A DNA stretch of 64,000 nt from Hyphomicrobiales bacterium (lineage in GTDB: Bacteria; Pseudomonadota; Alphaproteobacteria; Rhizobiales; Beijerinckiaceae): contig CAKNFJ010000001.1 in NCBI GenBank assembly GCA_930633495.1, positions 4,301,001-4,365,000 of the forward strand. The letters are read 5' to 3'. The notes beneath the pieces are model-generated. The model saw only the letters and a program-made list of their open reading frames with translations. It had not been told where the DNA came from and did no database searches. A program made the position numbers and the translations under genes. Shown piece after piece: positions 8,283 to 17,600 of the stretch. Positions within the stretch are counted from its first letter, which is position 1. Each line of letters starts with the position of its first letter.

Positions 8283-9746
8283 TCAGGCGGCAGCAGCGAC
8301 CGCATTCGGGGCGGCAAGGCCGAGGCGGTTCCGGCCGTCGTTCTTGGCCCGGTAGAGGGCCTGATCGGCGCGCGCCGTCAGCGACGCCAGTGCTTCGCCG
8401 GGATGGCGCGCGGCGATGCCGAGGCTCGCGGTGACGTGCAGCGCCAGCGTTTCGGATACCGGCATGGAGCGGATCAGCAGGGCGTCTTGGATCTGGCGGG
8501 CGCTGGCCGCGGCGGCGGCGAGATCGCAGCCCGGCAGCAGGATGCCGAATTCCTCTCCGCCGAAACGGCCGACGAGATTGTGCTCGGTGCGGAACTGCCC
8601 GAGCAGGAGATCGGCGAAGGCGCGGATCACGGCGTCGCCGGCCGGGTGGCCATAGCTGTCGTTGACCTGCTTGAAATGATCGAGGTCGACGATAATGAGC
8701 GCGATCTCGGAGCCGTTCGCCTCGCTCGCGGCGATCGCGGCATTGGCCTTCTCGGTGAAGGAGCGCCGGTTCAGCAGCGCGGTCAGCGGGTCGGTCTCGG
8801 CCAGGCGCCTGAGCTCGCGCTCGCGCTCCTCGCGCTGGTCGATCTCCTCGGAGAGCGCACGTCGCGTCGCGCGCTCACGGCCGATCTCCAGCGCAAGCGT
8901 CGCGGCGCGCGACTGCAGCGTCTGGTTGGCGACGGTGAGGTCGGTGATGTCCGTCAGGGTCAGCAGCAGGCCGTCGCCCAGCGGAGCGATGGCGATCCGC
9001 AGCCAGAGCGTCTTGCCGCCTTGGGTGAAGGAGGTCTCCAGCATGTCGGCGCGCTGAAAGCTCATCGCATAGACGCAGCGCTGCCAGATCAATGGATCGG
9101 AGAGGAAGGGCAGGCTCTCGCGACCATCGGTGTCGAGGAGGTCGATGTCGGGCCGTCCGCCGAGCGTTGCCGCGCGGTGGTTGGCCGTGACGATGACGAC
9201 CTGCTCGATGCCGCCGCGCTCGTCGCGGATGGCGCGCAACGCGACGATCCCGCAAGGCGAGCTATCGAGCACCGCGTTGAGCAGGTCCTCGCGGAACTGC
9301 AACGGCCGGCTGAAGGCGATGATGAAGCGGCGGCCGTCACGCGCGGTCGCAGGCAGGATCAGGCGCTCCCACAGGGCGACGCGCACCGTTTCGGTCGAGC
9401 GGTGCACAGTGTAGAGCGCGCGGTCCTCGGCCAGGGCCTGGTCGAAGCTGTCGATGGAGAAGCGGGCGACCTGCGGGCGCATGCCGGAGACGAGCTGTCC
9501 GAGGCGGGTGGCGCCGGAATAGCGCACGATCTCGCGCCCGAAATGCAGCCAGCGATAGTCGCCGTCGCCGGTGGCTTCCAGGATCATCAGGTCTTCCCCG
9601 AAGAGGGGCAGGACCTCCGCCGCGAATGCTTCGTAACCGACCGGAGCACCGTCCCGACCATGGAGGGCGAAGCGGTGCAGGATCTTGGCGATCTGCGGGG
9701 CATGGCTGCGCGCCGCAATGTTTTCGCTGTGGACTTCGTAATACAT
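8283..9746 (-). CDS. PAS-GGDEF diguanylate cyclase
   Basis: 487 residues. The C-terminal GGDEF domain (about 325-475) has the active-site motif GGEEF in VGRFGGEEFGILLPG and upstream DLDHFKQVNDSYGHPAGD, so it should make cyclic di-GMP from GTP. Two sensory regions precede it: about 10-150 (PAS-like, no clear ligand motif) and about 160-285 (PAS-like, with LNAVLDSSPCGIVALRA), then a coiled coil rich in Arg/Glu (about 285-325). No transmembrane segments are evident, so it is probably cytoplasmic. No allosteric RxxD inhibitory site is obvious just before GGEEF. Convergent with miaA with no intergenic base. Confidence 0.93.
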   Translation of the reverse strand: MYYEVHSENIAARSHAPQIAKILHRFALHGRDGAPVGYEAFAAEVLPLFGEDLMILEATGDGDYRWLHFGREIVRYSGATRLGQLVSGMRPQVARFSIDSFDQALAEDRALYTVHRSTETVRVALWERLILPATARDGRRFIIAFSRPLQFREDLLNAVLDSSPCGIVALRAIRDERGGIEQVVIVTANHRAATLGGRPDIDLLDTDGRESLPFLSDPLIWQRCVYAMSFQRADMLETSFTQGGKTLWLRIAIAPLGDGLLLTLTDITDLTVANQTLQSRAATLALEIGRERATRRALSEEIDQREERERELRRLAETDPLTALLNRRSFTEKANAAIAASEANGSEIALIIVDLDHFKQVNDSYGHPAGDAVIRAFADLLLGQFRTEHNLVGRFGGEEFGILLPGCDLAAAAASARQIQDALLIRSMPVSETLALHVTASLGIAARHPGEALASLTARADQALYRAKNDGRNRLGLAAPNAVAAAA

Positions 9747-9858
9747 GTCCGTCCCGATCCGTCTAACGGGATCCTAGGCAGACCGCCTTGAGAAATCGTT
9801 CCGTTGCGTCATCCGATTTTCGAAGCCGCTGCAGAGCAGATGGTAACCATGTTGGCGC

Positions 9859-9886
9859 TTGACCGGCCGGGCGCTCTCCGCTAGCG
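9859..9886 (+). promoter_or_regulatory. Candidate sigma-70-type promoter of the ilvB leader
   Basis: TTGACC at 9859-9864 and CTAGCG at 9881-9886 separated by 16 bases, resembling the alphaproteobacterial TTGAC/CTATAT housekeeping pattern. It lies about 33 bases before the leader peptide start. Proposed from sequence similarity only. Confidence 0.4.
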
Positions 9887-9918
9887 TTCCGCAACTTTCG
9901 TCAAGGGTCGTGAGCGCG

Positions 9919-9954
9919 ATGCGCAAGCTTATTATCGTAGAGGTGCGCTGGTAG
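9919..9954 (+). CDS. Leader peptide of the ilvB attenuator
   Basis: Eleven codons reading M-R-K-L-I-I-V-E-V-R-W then TAG, so codons 4-7 are Leu, Ile, Ile, Val and codon 9 is Val. AAGGG lies about 11 bases upstream; an in-frame GTG three codons earlier is an alternative start. Five branched-chain codons in eleven, just before mutually exclusive hairpins and the acetolactate synthase gene, identify it as a regulatory leader peptide. Its stop codon overlaps the antiterminator arm. Confidence 0.85.
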   Translation: MRKLIIVEVRW

Positions 9955-10021
9955 GGGCCGGTTTCACGACCGGGCGTCCCCGACGCCAGCGCACGCCCAG
10001 GCCCCTCCGAGGGCCTTTTTT
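9943..10021 (+). promoter_or_regulatory. Transcription attenuator controlling ilvB
   Basis: Three hairpins compete. Pause hairpin: GTGCGCTGG (9943-9951, the last leader codons) with CCAGCGCAC (9986-9994). Antiterminator: AGGGGCC (9953-9959) with GGCCCCT (10000-10006). Terminator: AGGCCC (9999-10004) with GGGCCT (10011-10016) followed by T residues. A ribosome stalled at the Leu-Ile-Ile-Val codons blocks the first helix, freeing 9953-9959 to form the antiterminator; a ribosome at the stop codon covers both arms, so the terminator forms. Pairings are read directly from the sequence; the mechanism follows classical amino-acid attenuation. Confidence 0.85.
9999..10021 (+). terminator. Attenuator terminator upstream of ilvB
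   Basis: Six-base-pair GC stem AGGCCC / GGGCCT, six-base loop, then a run of six T. Its 5' arm is shared with the antiterminator. It ends 50 bases before the ilvB start codon. Confidence 0.85.
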
Positions 10022-10070
10022 ATTGCCCGAATCCCCAGACAGACCAAAAGATCAGCCTCAGGAGAGCGTT

Positions 10071-11834
10071 ATGAGCGAGATGATGACCGGAGCCGAAATG
10101 GTCGTCCGCGCGCTTCAGGACCAGGGTGTCGAGCACCTGTTCGGTTATCCGGGCGGCGCGGTACTCCCGATCTACGACGCGATCTTCCAGCAGGACAAGG
10201 TCAAGCATGTCCTCGTCCGCCACGAGCAGGGCGCGGTCCATGCCGCGGAGGGCTATGCCCGCTCCAGCGCCGGCAAGGTCGGCTGCGTGCTCGTCACCTC
10301 CGGCCCCGGCGCGACCAACGCCGTCACCGGCCTGACGGACGCGCTGCTCGACTCGATCCCGGTCGTCGTCATCACCGGCCAGGTGCCGACGCATCTGATC
10401 GGCTCCGACGCCTTCCAGGAATGCGATACGGTCGGCATCACCCGCTCCTGCACCAAGCATAATTACCTGGTGAAGAGCATCCACGACCTGCCGCGCATCC
10501 TGCACGAGGCCTTCTACGTCGCCGCGAACGGCCGTCCCGGTCCGGTCGTCGTCGACATCCCGAAGGACGTCCAGTTCGCGACCGGCGCCTATAGCCGTCC
10601 GCGCGACAACCAGCACAAGACCTACCGTCCGGTGATCAAGGGCGACCTGAACAAGATCAAGGCTGCGGTCGAATTGATGGCCGGCGCCAAGCGGCCGGTC
10701 TTCTATACGGGTGGCGGCGTCATCAATGCGGGCCCACACGCCTCGGCGCTGCTGCGCGAGCTCGCGCGGCTGACCGGTTATCCGGTGACCTCGACGCTGA
10801 TGGGGCTCGGCGCCTTCCCGGCGGCCGACAAGCAGTGGCTGGGCATGCTCGGCATGCACGGCACCTACGAGGCCAATCTGGCGATGCACGACTGCGACGT
10901 CATGATCAACATCGGCGCGCGCTTCGACGACCGCATCACCGGGCGGATCGACGGCTTCTCGCCGCGTTCGAAGAAGATCCATATCGACATCGACCCGTCC
11001 TCGATCAACAAGACGGTCAAGGTCGATATCGGCATCGTCGGCGATTGCGCCCATGTGCTCGAGGACATGGTCCGGATCTGGCGCGAGACCGGCGCACAGG
11101 TCGACAAGACCGCGCTCGCCGCCTGGTGGACCCAGATCGAGGGCTGGCGCGGCCGCAAGAGCCTCGCCTACAAGCGCTCGGACACCATCATCAAGCCGCA
11201 ATACGCCATCGAGCGGCTCTATGAGCTGACCAAGGACCGCGATCCCTTCATCACGACCGAGGTCGGCCAGCACCAGATGTGGGCCGCGCAGCACTTCCAC
11301 TTCCAGGAGCCGAACCGCTGGATGACCTCGGGTGGGCTTGGCACCATGGGCTACGGCCTGCCGGCCGCGATCGGCGTGCAGATGAAGCACCCGAAGGCGC
11401 TGGTCATCGACATTGCTGGCGAGGCTTCGATCCTGATGAACATGCAGGAGATGTCGACGGCGGTGCAGTACCGGCTGCCGGTGAAGATCTTCATCCTGAA
11501 CAACGAGTACATGGGCATGGTGCGCCAGTGGCAGGAGCTGCTGCATGGCGGGCGCTATTCGGAGAGCTATTCGCAGTCCCTGCCGGACTTCGTGAAGCTC
11601 GCCGAGGCCTATGGCGGCCACGGCATCCGCTGCGACGATCCCGCAAAGCTCGACGACGCGATCAAGGAGATGATCGACACGCCGAAGCCGGTGATCTTCG
11701 ACTGCATCGTCGCCAAGGAAGAGAACTGCTTCCCGATGATCCCGTCGGGCAAGGCGCATAACGAGATGATCATGCCCGATTTCGAGGGCGACACCGGTCA
11801 GATCATCGACGCCAAGGGCAAGCAGCTCGTTTGA
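10071..11834 (+). CDS. ilvB: Acetolactate synthase large subunit
   Basis: 587 residues, typical of the anabolic FAD-containing enzyme. It condenses two pyruvates to acetolactate, or pyruvate with 2-oxobutyrate, using thiamine diphosphate. Visible: N-terminal VEHLFGYPGGAVLPIYDA, catalytic Glu in RHEQGAVHAAEGYARS, central domain GGGVINAG, C-terminal ThDP/Mg motif around IAGEASILMNMQEMSTA and EYMGMVRQWQE. GGAG 6-10 bases before ATG supports the start; an earlier ATG gives a polar 16-residue extension inside the leader. The small-subunit gene ilvN follows only after two unrelated genes. Confidence 0.96.
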   Translation: MSEMMTGAEMVVRALQDQGVEHLFGYPGGAVLPIYDAIFQQDKVKHVLVRHEQGAVHAAEGYARSSAGKVGCVLVTSGPGATNAVTGLTDALLDSIPVVVITGQVPTHLIGSDAFQECDTVGITRSCTKHNYLVKSIHDLPRILHEAFYVAANGRPGPVVVDIPKDVQFATGAYSRPRDNQHKTYRPVIKGDLNKIKAAVELMAGAKRPVFYTGGGVINAGPHASALLRELARLTGYPVTSTLMGLGAFPAADKQWLGMLGMHGTYEANLAMHDCDVMINIGARFDDRITGRIDGFSPRSKKIHIDIDPSSINKTVKVDIGIVGDCAHVLEDMVRIWRETGAQVDKTALAAWWTQIEGWRGRKSLAYKRSDTIIKPQYAIERLYELTKDRDPFITTEVGQHQMWAAQHFHFQEPNRWMTSGGLGTMGYGLPAAIGVQMKHPKALVIDIAGEASILMNMQEMSTAVQYRLPVKIFILNNEYMGMVRQWQELLHGGRYSESYSQSLPDFVKLAEAYGGHGIRCDDPAKLDDAIKEMIDTPKPVIFDCIVAKEENCFPMIPSGKAHNEMIMPDFEGDTGQIIDAKGKQLV

Positions 11835-11842
11835 TGAAGTAT

Positions 11843-11951
11843 CGTCATGCTCGGCCTTGACCCGAGCATCTCAGGCGGAGTGAGGCGCTAGTCCGTGCCT
11901 TTCCGTCGGGAGATTCTCGGGTCGAAGCCCCGCTTCGCCCGAGAATGACGG
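11843..11951. repeat. Composite palindromic intergenic repeat, copy 2 (CTCGGG flavour, inverted)
   Basis: Runs from CGTCATGCTCGG to CGAGAATGACGG. It holds ATGCTCGGCCTTGACCCGAGCAT and ATTCTCGGGTCG...CGCCCGAGAAT palindromes, in the reverse order to most other copies, so this copy is inserted in the opposite orientation. It fills most of the gap between ilvB and the racemase gene. Confidence 0.8.
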
Positions 11952-11975
11952 CAGGAGTGCGGGAAGGGAAACATC

Positions 11976-12686
11976 ATGGCCACAATCGGCCTGATCGGCG
12001 GAATGAGCTGGGAATCGACGGCGGTCTATTACCGCCTCCTCAACGAGGGGGTGCGGGCGCGCGCCGGCGGACTCCACTCGGCCGATATCTTGCTACACTC
12101 GGTCGATTTCGCTCCCATCGCCGAGATGCAGGCGCAGGGCGACTGGGCGGCGGCCGGCGCGGCGCTGGCCGAGAGCGGGCGGCGGCTGGAGCGTGCCGGG
12201 GCTTCCTGCCTCGTGCTCTGCACCAACACCATGCACAAGGTCGCCGACCAGATCACGGGAGCGACCCGTTTGCCCTTCCTGCATCTGGCGGATGTGACGG
12301 CGCGGGCGATCCTCGCTTCCGGCGCGCGCCGCCCGCTGCTGCTGGCGACGCGCTTCACCATGGAGCAGAGCTTCTATCGCGACCGGCTCAGGGCCTTCGG
12401 CGTCGAGGCGCTGGTGCCGCAACCGCAGGAGCGCGACGAGGTGCATCGTGTGATCTACGAGGAATTGTGCCGCGGCCGCGTCGAGCCCGCGTCGCACGAG
12501 CGCTATCGCGCCGTCGTCGAACGGGCGGTCAAGGAGGAGGGCGCCGACGGCGTCATTCTCGGCTGCACGGAGATCACCTTGCTGGTCTCGCAGGCGGATT
12601 TCGCGGTTCCGGTCTTCGACACCACGGCGCTGCATGTCGCTGCCGCGCTTGATTTTGCCAGCGAAGTCGAGAGCGTCGCCGCATGA
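11976..12686 (+). CDS. Aspartate/glutamate racemase family protein
   Basis: 236 residues. Both catalytic cysteines of the cofactor-independent Asp/Glu racemase fold are visible: one in VLCTNTMHKVAD and one in VILGCTEITLLV. The N-terminus IGLIGGMSWESTAVYYR is typical of the YgeA-like amino acid racemase branch, which often has broad specificity. Substrate is therefore not certain. It overlaps the downstream GST gene by four bases (ATGA). Both lie between ilvB and ilvN. Confidence 0.92.
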   Translation: MATIGLIGGMSWESTAVYYRLLNEGVRARAGGLHSADILLHSVDFAPIAEMQAQGDWAAAGAALAESGRRLERAGASCLVLCTNTMHKVADQITGATRLPFLHLADVTARAILASGARRPLLLATRFTMEQSFYRDRLRAFGVEALVPQPQERDEVHRVIYEELCRGRVEPASHERYRAVVERAVKEEGADGVILGCTEITLLVSQADFAVPVFDTTALHVAAALDFASEVESVAA

Positions 12687-13366
12687 AGCTGCTGATCGGC
12701 AACAAATGCTATTCGTCCTGGTCGCTCAGGGCCTGGCTGCTGATGCGCGTGGCTGGCATCGCCTTCACCGAGCAGCTCGTGCCGCTCGATGAGCCCGGCT
12801 TCAAGGAGACCGTGTTCGCCGCGGCGCCCGGCAGCGGTGGCACGCTGCCGATGGTGGTCGATGGCGATGTCGCCGTCTGGGAGACGCTGGCGATCTGCGA
12901 GTATCTGCATGACACGCATCCGCAGACCGGAATCTGGCCGCGCGATGTTGCGGCGCGTGCGCATGCGCGGGCCGTCTCCAGCGAGATGCATGCCGGCTTT
13001 ATGGCGCTGCGCAGTGCCTGCCCGATGAATCTGGGCAAGCGCTTCGCCGCGCGCGATCGCGGCCCCGGCGTCGCCCGCGATGTCGAGCGGCTGACGGCAC
13101 TGTGGCGGCAGGCACGCGAGCGCTTTGGCGCCGGCGGCCCGTTCCTCTACGGCGCCTTCTCGGCGGCGGATGCGATGTTCGCGCCGGTGGTTACCCGCTT
13201 CGATACCTATGGCATCGTGGTCGATCCTGTCTCGCAGGACTACATGCGTGCGATCCTCGCGCTGCCCGCCTATCGCGAGTGGCTCGCGGCCGCGCTGGTC
13301 GAGCCCTGGATCGTAGCGCAGGACGAGGTCGACGAACCCGCCCTCGTCAACCTCCGCCACAGCTGA
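12683..13366 (+). CDS. Glutathione S-transferase family protein
   Basis: 227 residues. The N-terminal thioredoxin-like domain starts KLLIGNKCYSSWSLRAWLLM with the putative catalytic Ser in the CYSSWS segment; GGTLPMVVDGDVAVWETLAICEYL gives the glutathione-binding loop (P before the beta3 strand and E-T-L for the E-S/T motif). The all-helical C-terminal domain follows from about residue 90. Probably a cytosolic transferase of unknown substrate. Translationally coupled to the preceding racemase gene. Confidence 0.92.
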   Translation: MKLLIGNKCYSSWSLRAWLLMRVAGIAFTEQLVPLDEPGFKETVFAAAPGSGGTLPMVVDGDVAVWETLAICEYLHDTHPQTGIWPRDVAARAHARAVSSEMHAGFMALRSACPMNLGKRFAARDRGPGVARDVERLTALWRQARERFGAGGPFLYGAFSAADAMFAPVVTRFDTYGIVVDPVSQDYMRAILALPAYREWLAAALVEPWIVAQDEVDEPALVNLRHS

Positions 13367-13408
13367 TCATTCCATTCTCTTTCGCTCCAACCCGCCTACA
13401 GGTCCGTC

Positions 13409-13951
13409 ATGTCGAAGCCCGCTACCCATTATCCGAATGCCCCGAAGTCTCAGCCGGTCGCGCGCCACACCCTGGCGGTGATCGTCGATAACGAACCGGG
13501 CGTTCTTGCCCGCATCGCCGGGCTGTTCTCGGGGCGCGGCTACAACATCGAGAGCCTCACCGTCTCCGAGACCGAGCACGAGAAGCATCTCTCGCGCATC
13601 ACGGTCGTGACCTCCGGCACCGCCCATGTGATCGACCAGATCAAGGCGCATCTCGACCGCCTCGTGCCGGTGCACCGCGTCGTCGACCTGACCGAGCAGG
13701 GCGAGGCGATCGAGCGCGAGCTCGCGCTGGTCAAGGTCGTCGGCAAGGGCGAGCAGCGGGTCGAGGCGATGCGGCTGGCTTCCGCCTTCGGCGCGCGCGT
13801 GCTCGATGCCTCGCTGACCTCCTTCGTCTTCGAACTGACCGGCGCGATCGAGGAGATCGAACGCTTCATCAAGACGATGACCGCGGTCGGCCTCACGGAA
13901 GTCTCGCGTACCGGCATCGCCGCGATGAGCCGCGGCCCCGAGGCGATGTGA
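13409..13951 (+). CDS. ilvN: Acetolactate synthase small (regulatory) subunit
   Basis: 180 residues. The N-terminal ACT domain (about 14-90) contains HTLAVIVDNEPGVLARIAGL and GYNIESLTVSETE, the valine-binding region of the family; the C-terminal ALS_ss_C domain follows (ALVKVVGKGEQRVEA...). It activates IlvB and confers feedback inhibition by valine. It lies about 1.6 kb behind ilvB rather than adjacent. Its last codons overlap a GTG start of the next small gene. Confidence 0.95.
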   Translation: MSKPATHYPNAPKSQPVARHTLAVIVDNEPGVLARIAGLFSGRGYNIESLTVSETEHEKHLSRITVVTSGTAHVIDQIKAHLDRLVPVHRVVDLTEQGEAIERELALVKVVGKGEQRVEAMRLASAFGARVLDASLTSFVFELTGAIEEIERFIKTMTAVGLTEVSRTGIAAMSRGPEAM

Positions 13952-14175
13952 GCATGGCGCTGACACCGGAGACACTCAGCCTGGTCGCGCTGGGCCTCGG
14001 CCTTGTCGGCTTCGTTTGCCTTGCCGGGCCGATCATCCTGCGCCTGTCCGGCCGGGCCTCGGCCGATCCGGCGGGCAGCGGCAAGAGCCTGCGCTCGCCG
14101 CTGTGGTGGGCGGGGTTCATCCTGACGATCGCGGCGATCTTCCTGCAGCGTATCGCGAGCCAGCAGGCCGGCTGA
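13948..14175 (+). CDS. Small membrane protein, two transmembrane segments
   Basis: About 73-75 residues. Start is either GTG at 13948, overlapping the ilvN stop (GTGA), or ATG at 13954; the second gives MALTPETLSLVAL. Two hydrophobic segments (about 8-28 and 49-67) flank a polar, Gly/Ser-rich loop. I do not recognise the family. Its coupling to ilvN suggests cotranscription, not a role in branched-chain synthesis. Confidence 0.7.
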   Translation: MSMALTPETLSLVALGLGLVGFVCLAGPIILRLSGRASADPAGSGKSLRSPLWWAGFILTIAAIFLQRIASQQAG

Positions 14176-14178
14176 GTA

Positions 14179-14724
14179 TCAGCCGGCGAAACCACCTTCG
14201 CCGAGGAAGGCCTTTTCCTCCGCCGTAGTCTCGCGCCCGAGCACCGGGTTGCGGTGGGGGAAACGGCCGAAGTCGCGGATGATGTCGCGATGGATTTCGG
14301 CATATTTCACGCCGTCGGCATCAGCGGCGGCGGCGCAGAGCGCGATGCAGTGCTCCTGATGGGCCAGTTCCTCCGAGTGCATGTAGGGCATGTAGAAGAA
14401 GCGTTTCTCCGGCGCCTCGTAGGCTTTGTCGAAGCCATGCGCGATGGCGCGCTCGGAGACCGCCACGGCTGCGGCATCGGTGGCGAAGGCGCGCGGGCTG
14501 CCGCGGAACATGTTGCGCGGGAACTGGTCGAGCAGGATCAGCAACGCGTAGACGCCCTCCGGTGTCGCTTCCCACGCGCCGAGCTCGCCGGCTGCCGCGG
14601 CTTCGTGAACGGCCAGGAAACGGCGGCTGATCTCGGCATCGAAGGCCTCGTCCTTGGCGAACCATTTTTCGGGGCTGGCCTCGCGCCAGAAGGCGACGAT
14701 CTCGGCGGCGCTGGGCAAGGGCAT
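14179..14724 (-). CDS. DUF924 family protein
   Basis: 181 residues. The segment LLDQFPRNMFRGSPRAFATD, followed by KRFFYMPYMHSEELAHQEHC and FGRFPHRNPVLGRETTAEE, is the DUF924 signature; the fold is all-helical. Function is unknown. I start at MPLPSAAEIV, where the family begins; upstream in-frame residues look like non-coding sequence. The gene faces the small membrane protein gene with three bases between stops and runs away from the TetR gene. Confidence 0.9.
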   Translation of the reverse strand: MPLPSAAEIVAFWREASPEKWFAKDEAFDAEISRRFLAVHEAAAAGELGAWEATPEGVYALLILLDQFPRNMFRGSPRAFATDAAAVAVSERAIAHGFDKAYEAPEKRFFYMPYMHSEELAHQEHCIALCAAAADADGVKYAEIHRDIIRDFGRFPHRNPVLGRETTAEEKAFLGEGGFAG

Positions 14725-14832
14725 GGACGGCTCCGTTCTGCAGACGATCGAGCCCGAGAGATAATTCTTCCACGGCCTCCCGCCAGCCCGAAAATCGCTT
14801 GCCCACATGCCGCGCCTGCGCTAGACGACTGA

Positions 14833-14847
14833 ACCGTAACGTACGGT
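14833..14847. promoter_or_regulatory. Palindromic operator candidate for the TetR regulator
   Basis: Perfect inverted repeat ACCGTA-ACG-TACGGT, 19 bases before the TetR gene start, in the gap shared with the divergent DUF924 gene. Position, symmetry and size suit autoregulation by the TetR protein, which then would also control ilvC. Not demonstrated. Confidence 0.6.
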
Positions 14848-14865
14848 ACTGGATTTTCCGAACCC

Positions 14866-16562
<1,697 letters not shown>

Positions 16563-16647
16563 GATTGAGAATTTGATTCAGGTGCTTTCGGGCTTGATTC
16601 CGATCACGCTTGCAACCGCTTGATGTAGAACGCTTTTGAATTTTGTG

Positions 16648-16681
16648 GGCGGCGGCCGGAAGGCTGCCGCCTGTTTCGTTT
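16648..16681 (+). terminator. Rho-independent terminator after ilvC
   Basis: Ten-base-pair stem GGCGGCGGCC / GGCTGCCGCC (one G-T pair) closed by a GGAA tetraloop, followed by TGTTTCGTTTT. Confidence 0.8.
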
Positions 16682-16766
16682 TCGTGGTTCGGGAACACCG
16701 TATCGCGACAGGCGTTTCTCTTCCGGTGCATGGCCGAAAGGCCGGCGAAACACCGAGGAGACGGTC

Positions 16767-16997
16767 ATGACGGTCGATACCCGGCCCAGAGTGCCCGAGC
16801 AGGATCTGGAAATGTTAAGGGGCGGCGATCCGTTGCCGCCGTTGCGGGCCGACGATCACAGCGATGCCGATCCAGCCGTCGAGACGCCCGTCGAGGCACG
16901 GCAAGGCTTTCTCGGCCGGCCGGTGCTGGTCGTGCTGATCAGCGGTCTGGTGCTGGCGGTGGCCGCGTGGATCGGAGTGGAGATGCTGGTCTACTGA
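16767..16997 (+). CDS. Small single-pass membrane protein, unknown family
   Basis: 76 residues: a polar, acidic and proline-containing N-terminal half (about 1-48) and one hydrophobic segment (about 50-74, PVLVVLISGLVLAVAAWIGV). GAGGAG stands about 8 bases before the ATG. No family is recognised. It sits between the ilvC terminator and another tiny membrane protein gene on the same strand, with which it may be cotranscribed. Confidence 0.65.
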   Translation: MTVDTRPRVPEQDLEMLRGGDPLPPLRADDHSDADPAVETPVEARQGFLGRPVLVVLISGLVLAVAAWIGVEMLVY

Positions 16998-17041
16998 GGG
17001 TCTTGCGTAAGACGGATCCGTGTTGCCCAAGGGAGGCTGCC

Positions 17042-17140
17042 ATGGAATTCCTGCGAGTCTTCGAAGCGCCCGTCGTGATCCGCACGGTGCTGGCGCTGTC
17101 TTTCGCGATGATGCTCGCGATCGTGCTGGGTTTGGCTTAG
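17042..17140 (+). CDS. Tiny membrane protein of 32 residues
   Basis: ATG at 17042 opens a 32-residue frame, M-E-F-L-R-V-F-E-A-P-V-V-I-R-T then a hydrophobic stretch of about 16 residues ending L-G-L-A. GGGAGG lies about 6 bases before the ATG, an excellent ribosome binding site. A bidirectional-looking terminator begins 36 bases after the stop. The family is not recognised; the supporting evidence is ribosome binding site, hydrophobic helix and terminator placement. Confidence 0.55.
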   Translation: MEFLRVFEAPVVIRTVLALSFAMMLAIVLGLA

Positions 17141-17176
17141 CACAGCGCCGCTGCGATCGATCGCGGACATGGATGA

Positions 17177-17207
17177 AGCCTCCGGCACAGCGTGCCGGAG
17201 GCTTTTT
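17177..17207 (+). terminator. Strong terminator between convergent genes
   Basis: Twelve-base-pair perfect stem AGCCTCCGGCAC / GTGCCGGAGGCT with loop AGC followed by five T. It serves the plus-strand small-protein unit; the minus-strand HhH gene ends seven bases beyond. Confidence 0.92.
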
Positions 17208-17213
17208 CGTGGG

Positions 17214-17600
17214 TCAGAAGGTGACCTTGTCCTCGATCTCGGCCTCGACGTTCGAGGGCAGGGTGCCGCGCTTCACCAGATCGGCGAAATCCTTGAACTT
17301 CGCCTTGCTGCGTTCCTCGATGATCTTCTTGGCACGGGCCTCGCCGATGCCCTTCAACGTGTCGAGCTCGGCGGCGGTGGCCGTGTTGATGTTGATCTTC
17401 TTGGCCTGGGCAGCGGGCTGGGTTGCGGCTGGCGTCGCCGGCTTGGTTGCGGGGGCCGCCTGTGCTGCCGGGGCGGCGGGCGCCGTGACGGGAGCCGCCG
17501 GCTTGGCGGCGGGGGGAGCTTGCGTCGCCGTCTGGGCGAAGGCCTGACCGCCCATGGCGGCAAGCGCGACGAGGGGGAGGAGGAAGCGGGACATTGTCAT
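17214..17600 (-). CDS. Secreted helix-hairpin-helix (ComEA-like) protein
   Basis: 128 residues. A signal peptide covers about 1-23 (FLLPLVALAAMGGQAFAQ), then a low-complexity Ala/Pro/Thr linker (about 24-68), then a ComEA-type HhH pair: ININTATAAELDTLKGIGEARAKKIIEE. Such domains bind double-stranded DNA without sequence specificity, and ComEA acts in DNA uptake. No other competence gene is in the window, so a role in transformation is only possible, not shown. Start may be ATG at 17600 or 17594. Confidence 0.85.
   Translation of the reverse strand: MTMSRFLLPLVALAAMGGQAFAQTATQAPPAAKPAAPVTAPAAPAAQAAPATKPATPAATQPAAQAKKININTATAAELDTLKGIGEARAKKIIEERSKAKFKDFADLVKRGTLPSNVEAEIEDKVTF

Noticed and set aside
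10020..11759. A 579-residue open frame antisense to ilvB.
   Set aside because: Codon composition is Arg/Asp/His/Leu-rich with no recognisable motif; it mirrors ilvB, whose family identity is certain. Long antisense frames are expected in GC-rich DNA.
17214..17600. Competence (DNA uptake) locus based on the ComEA-like HhH protein.
   Set aside because: No other competence genes (comEC, comF, dprA, pilus genes) are in the window; HhH secreted proteins are widespread.
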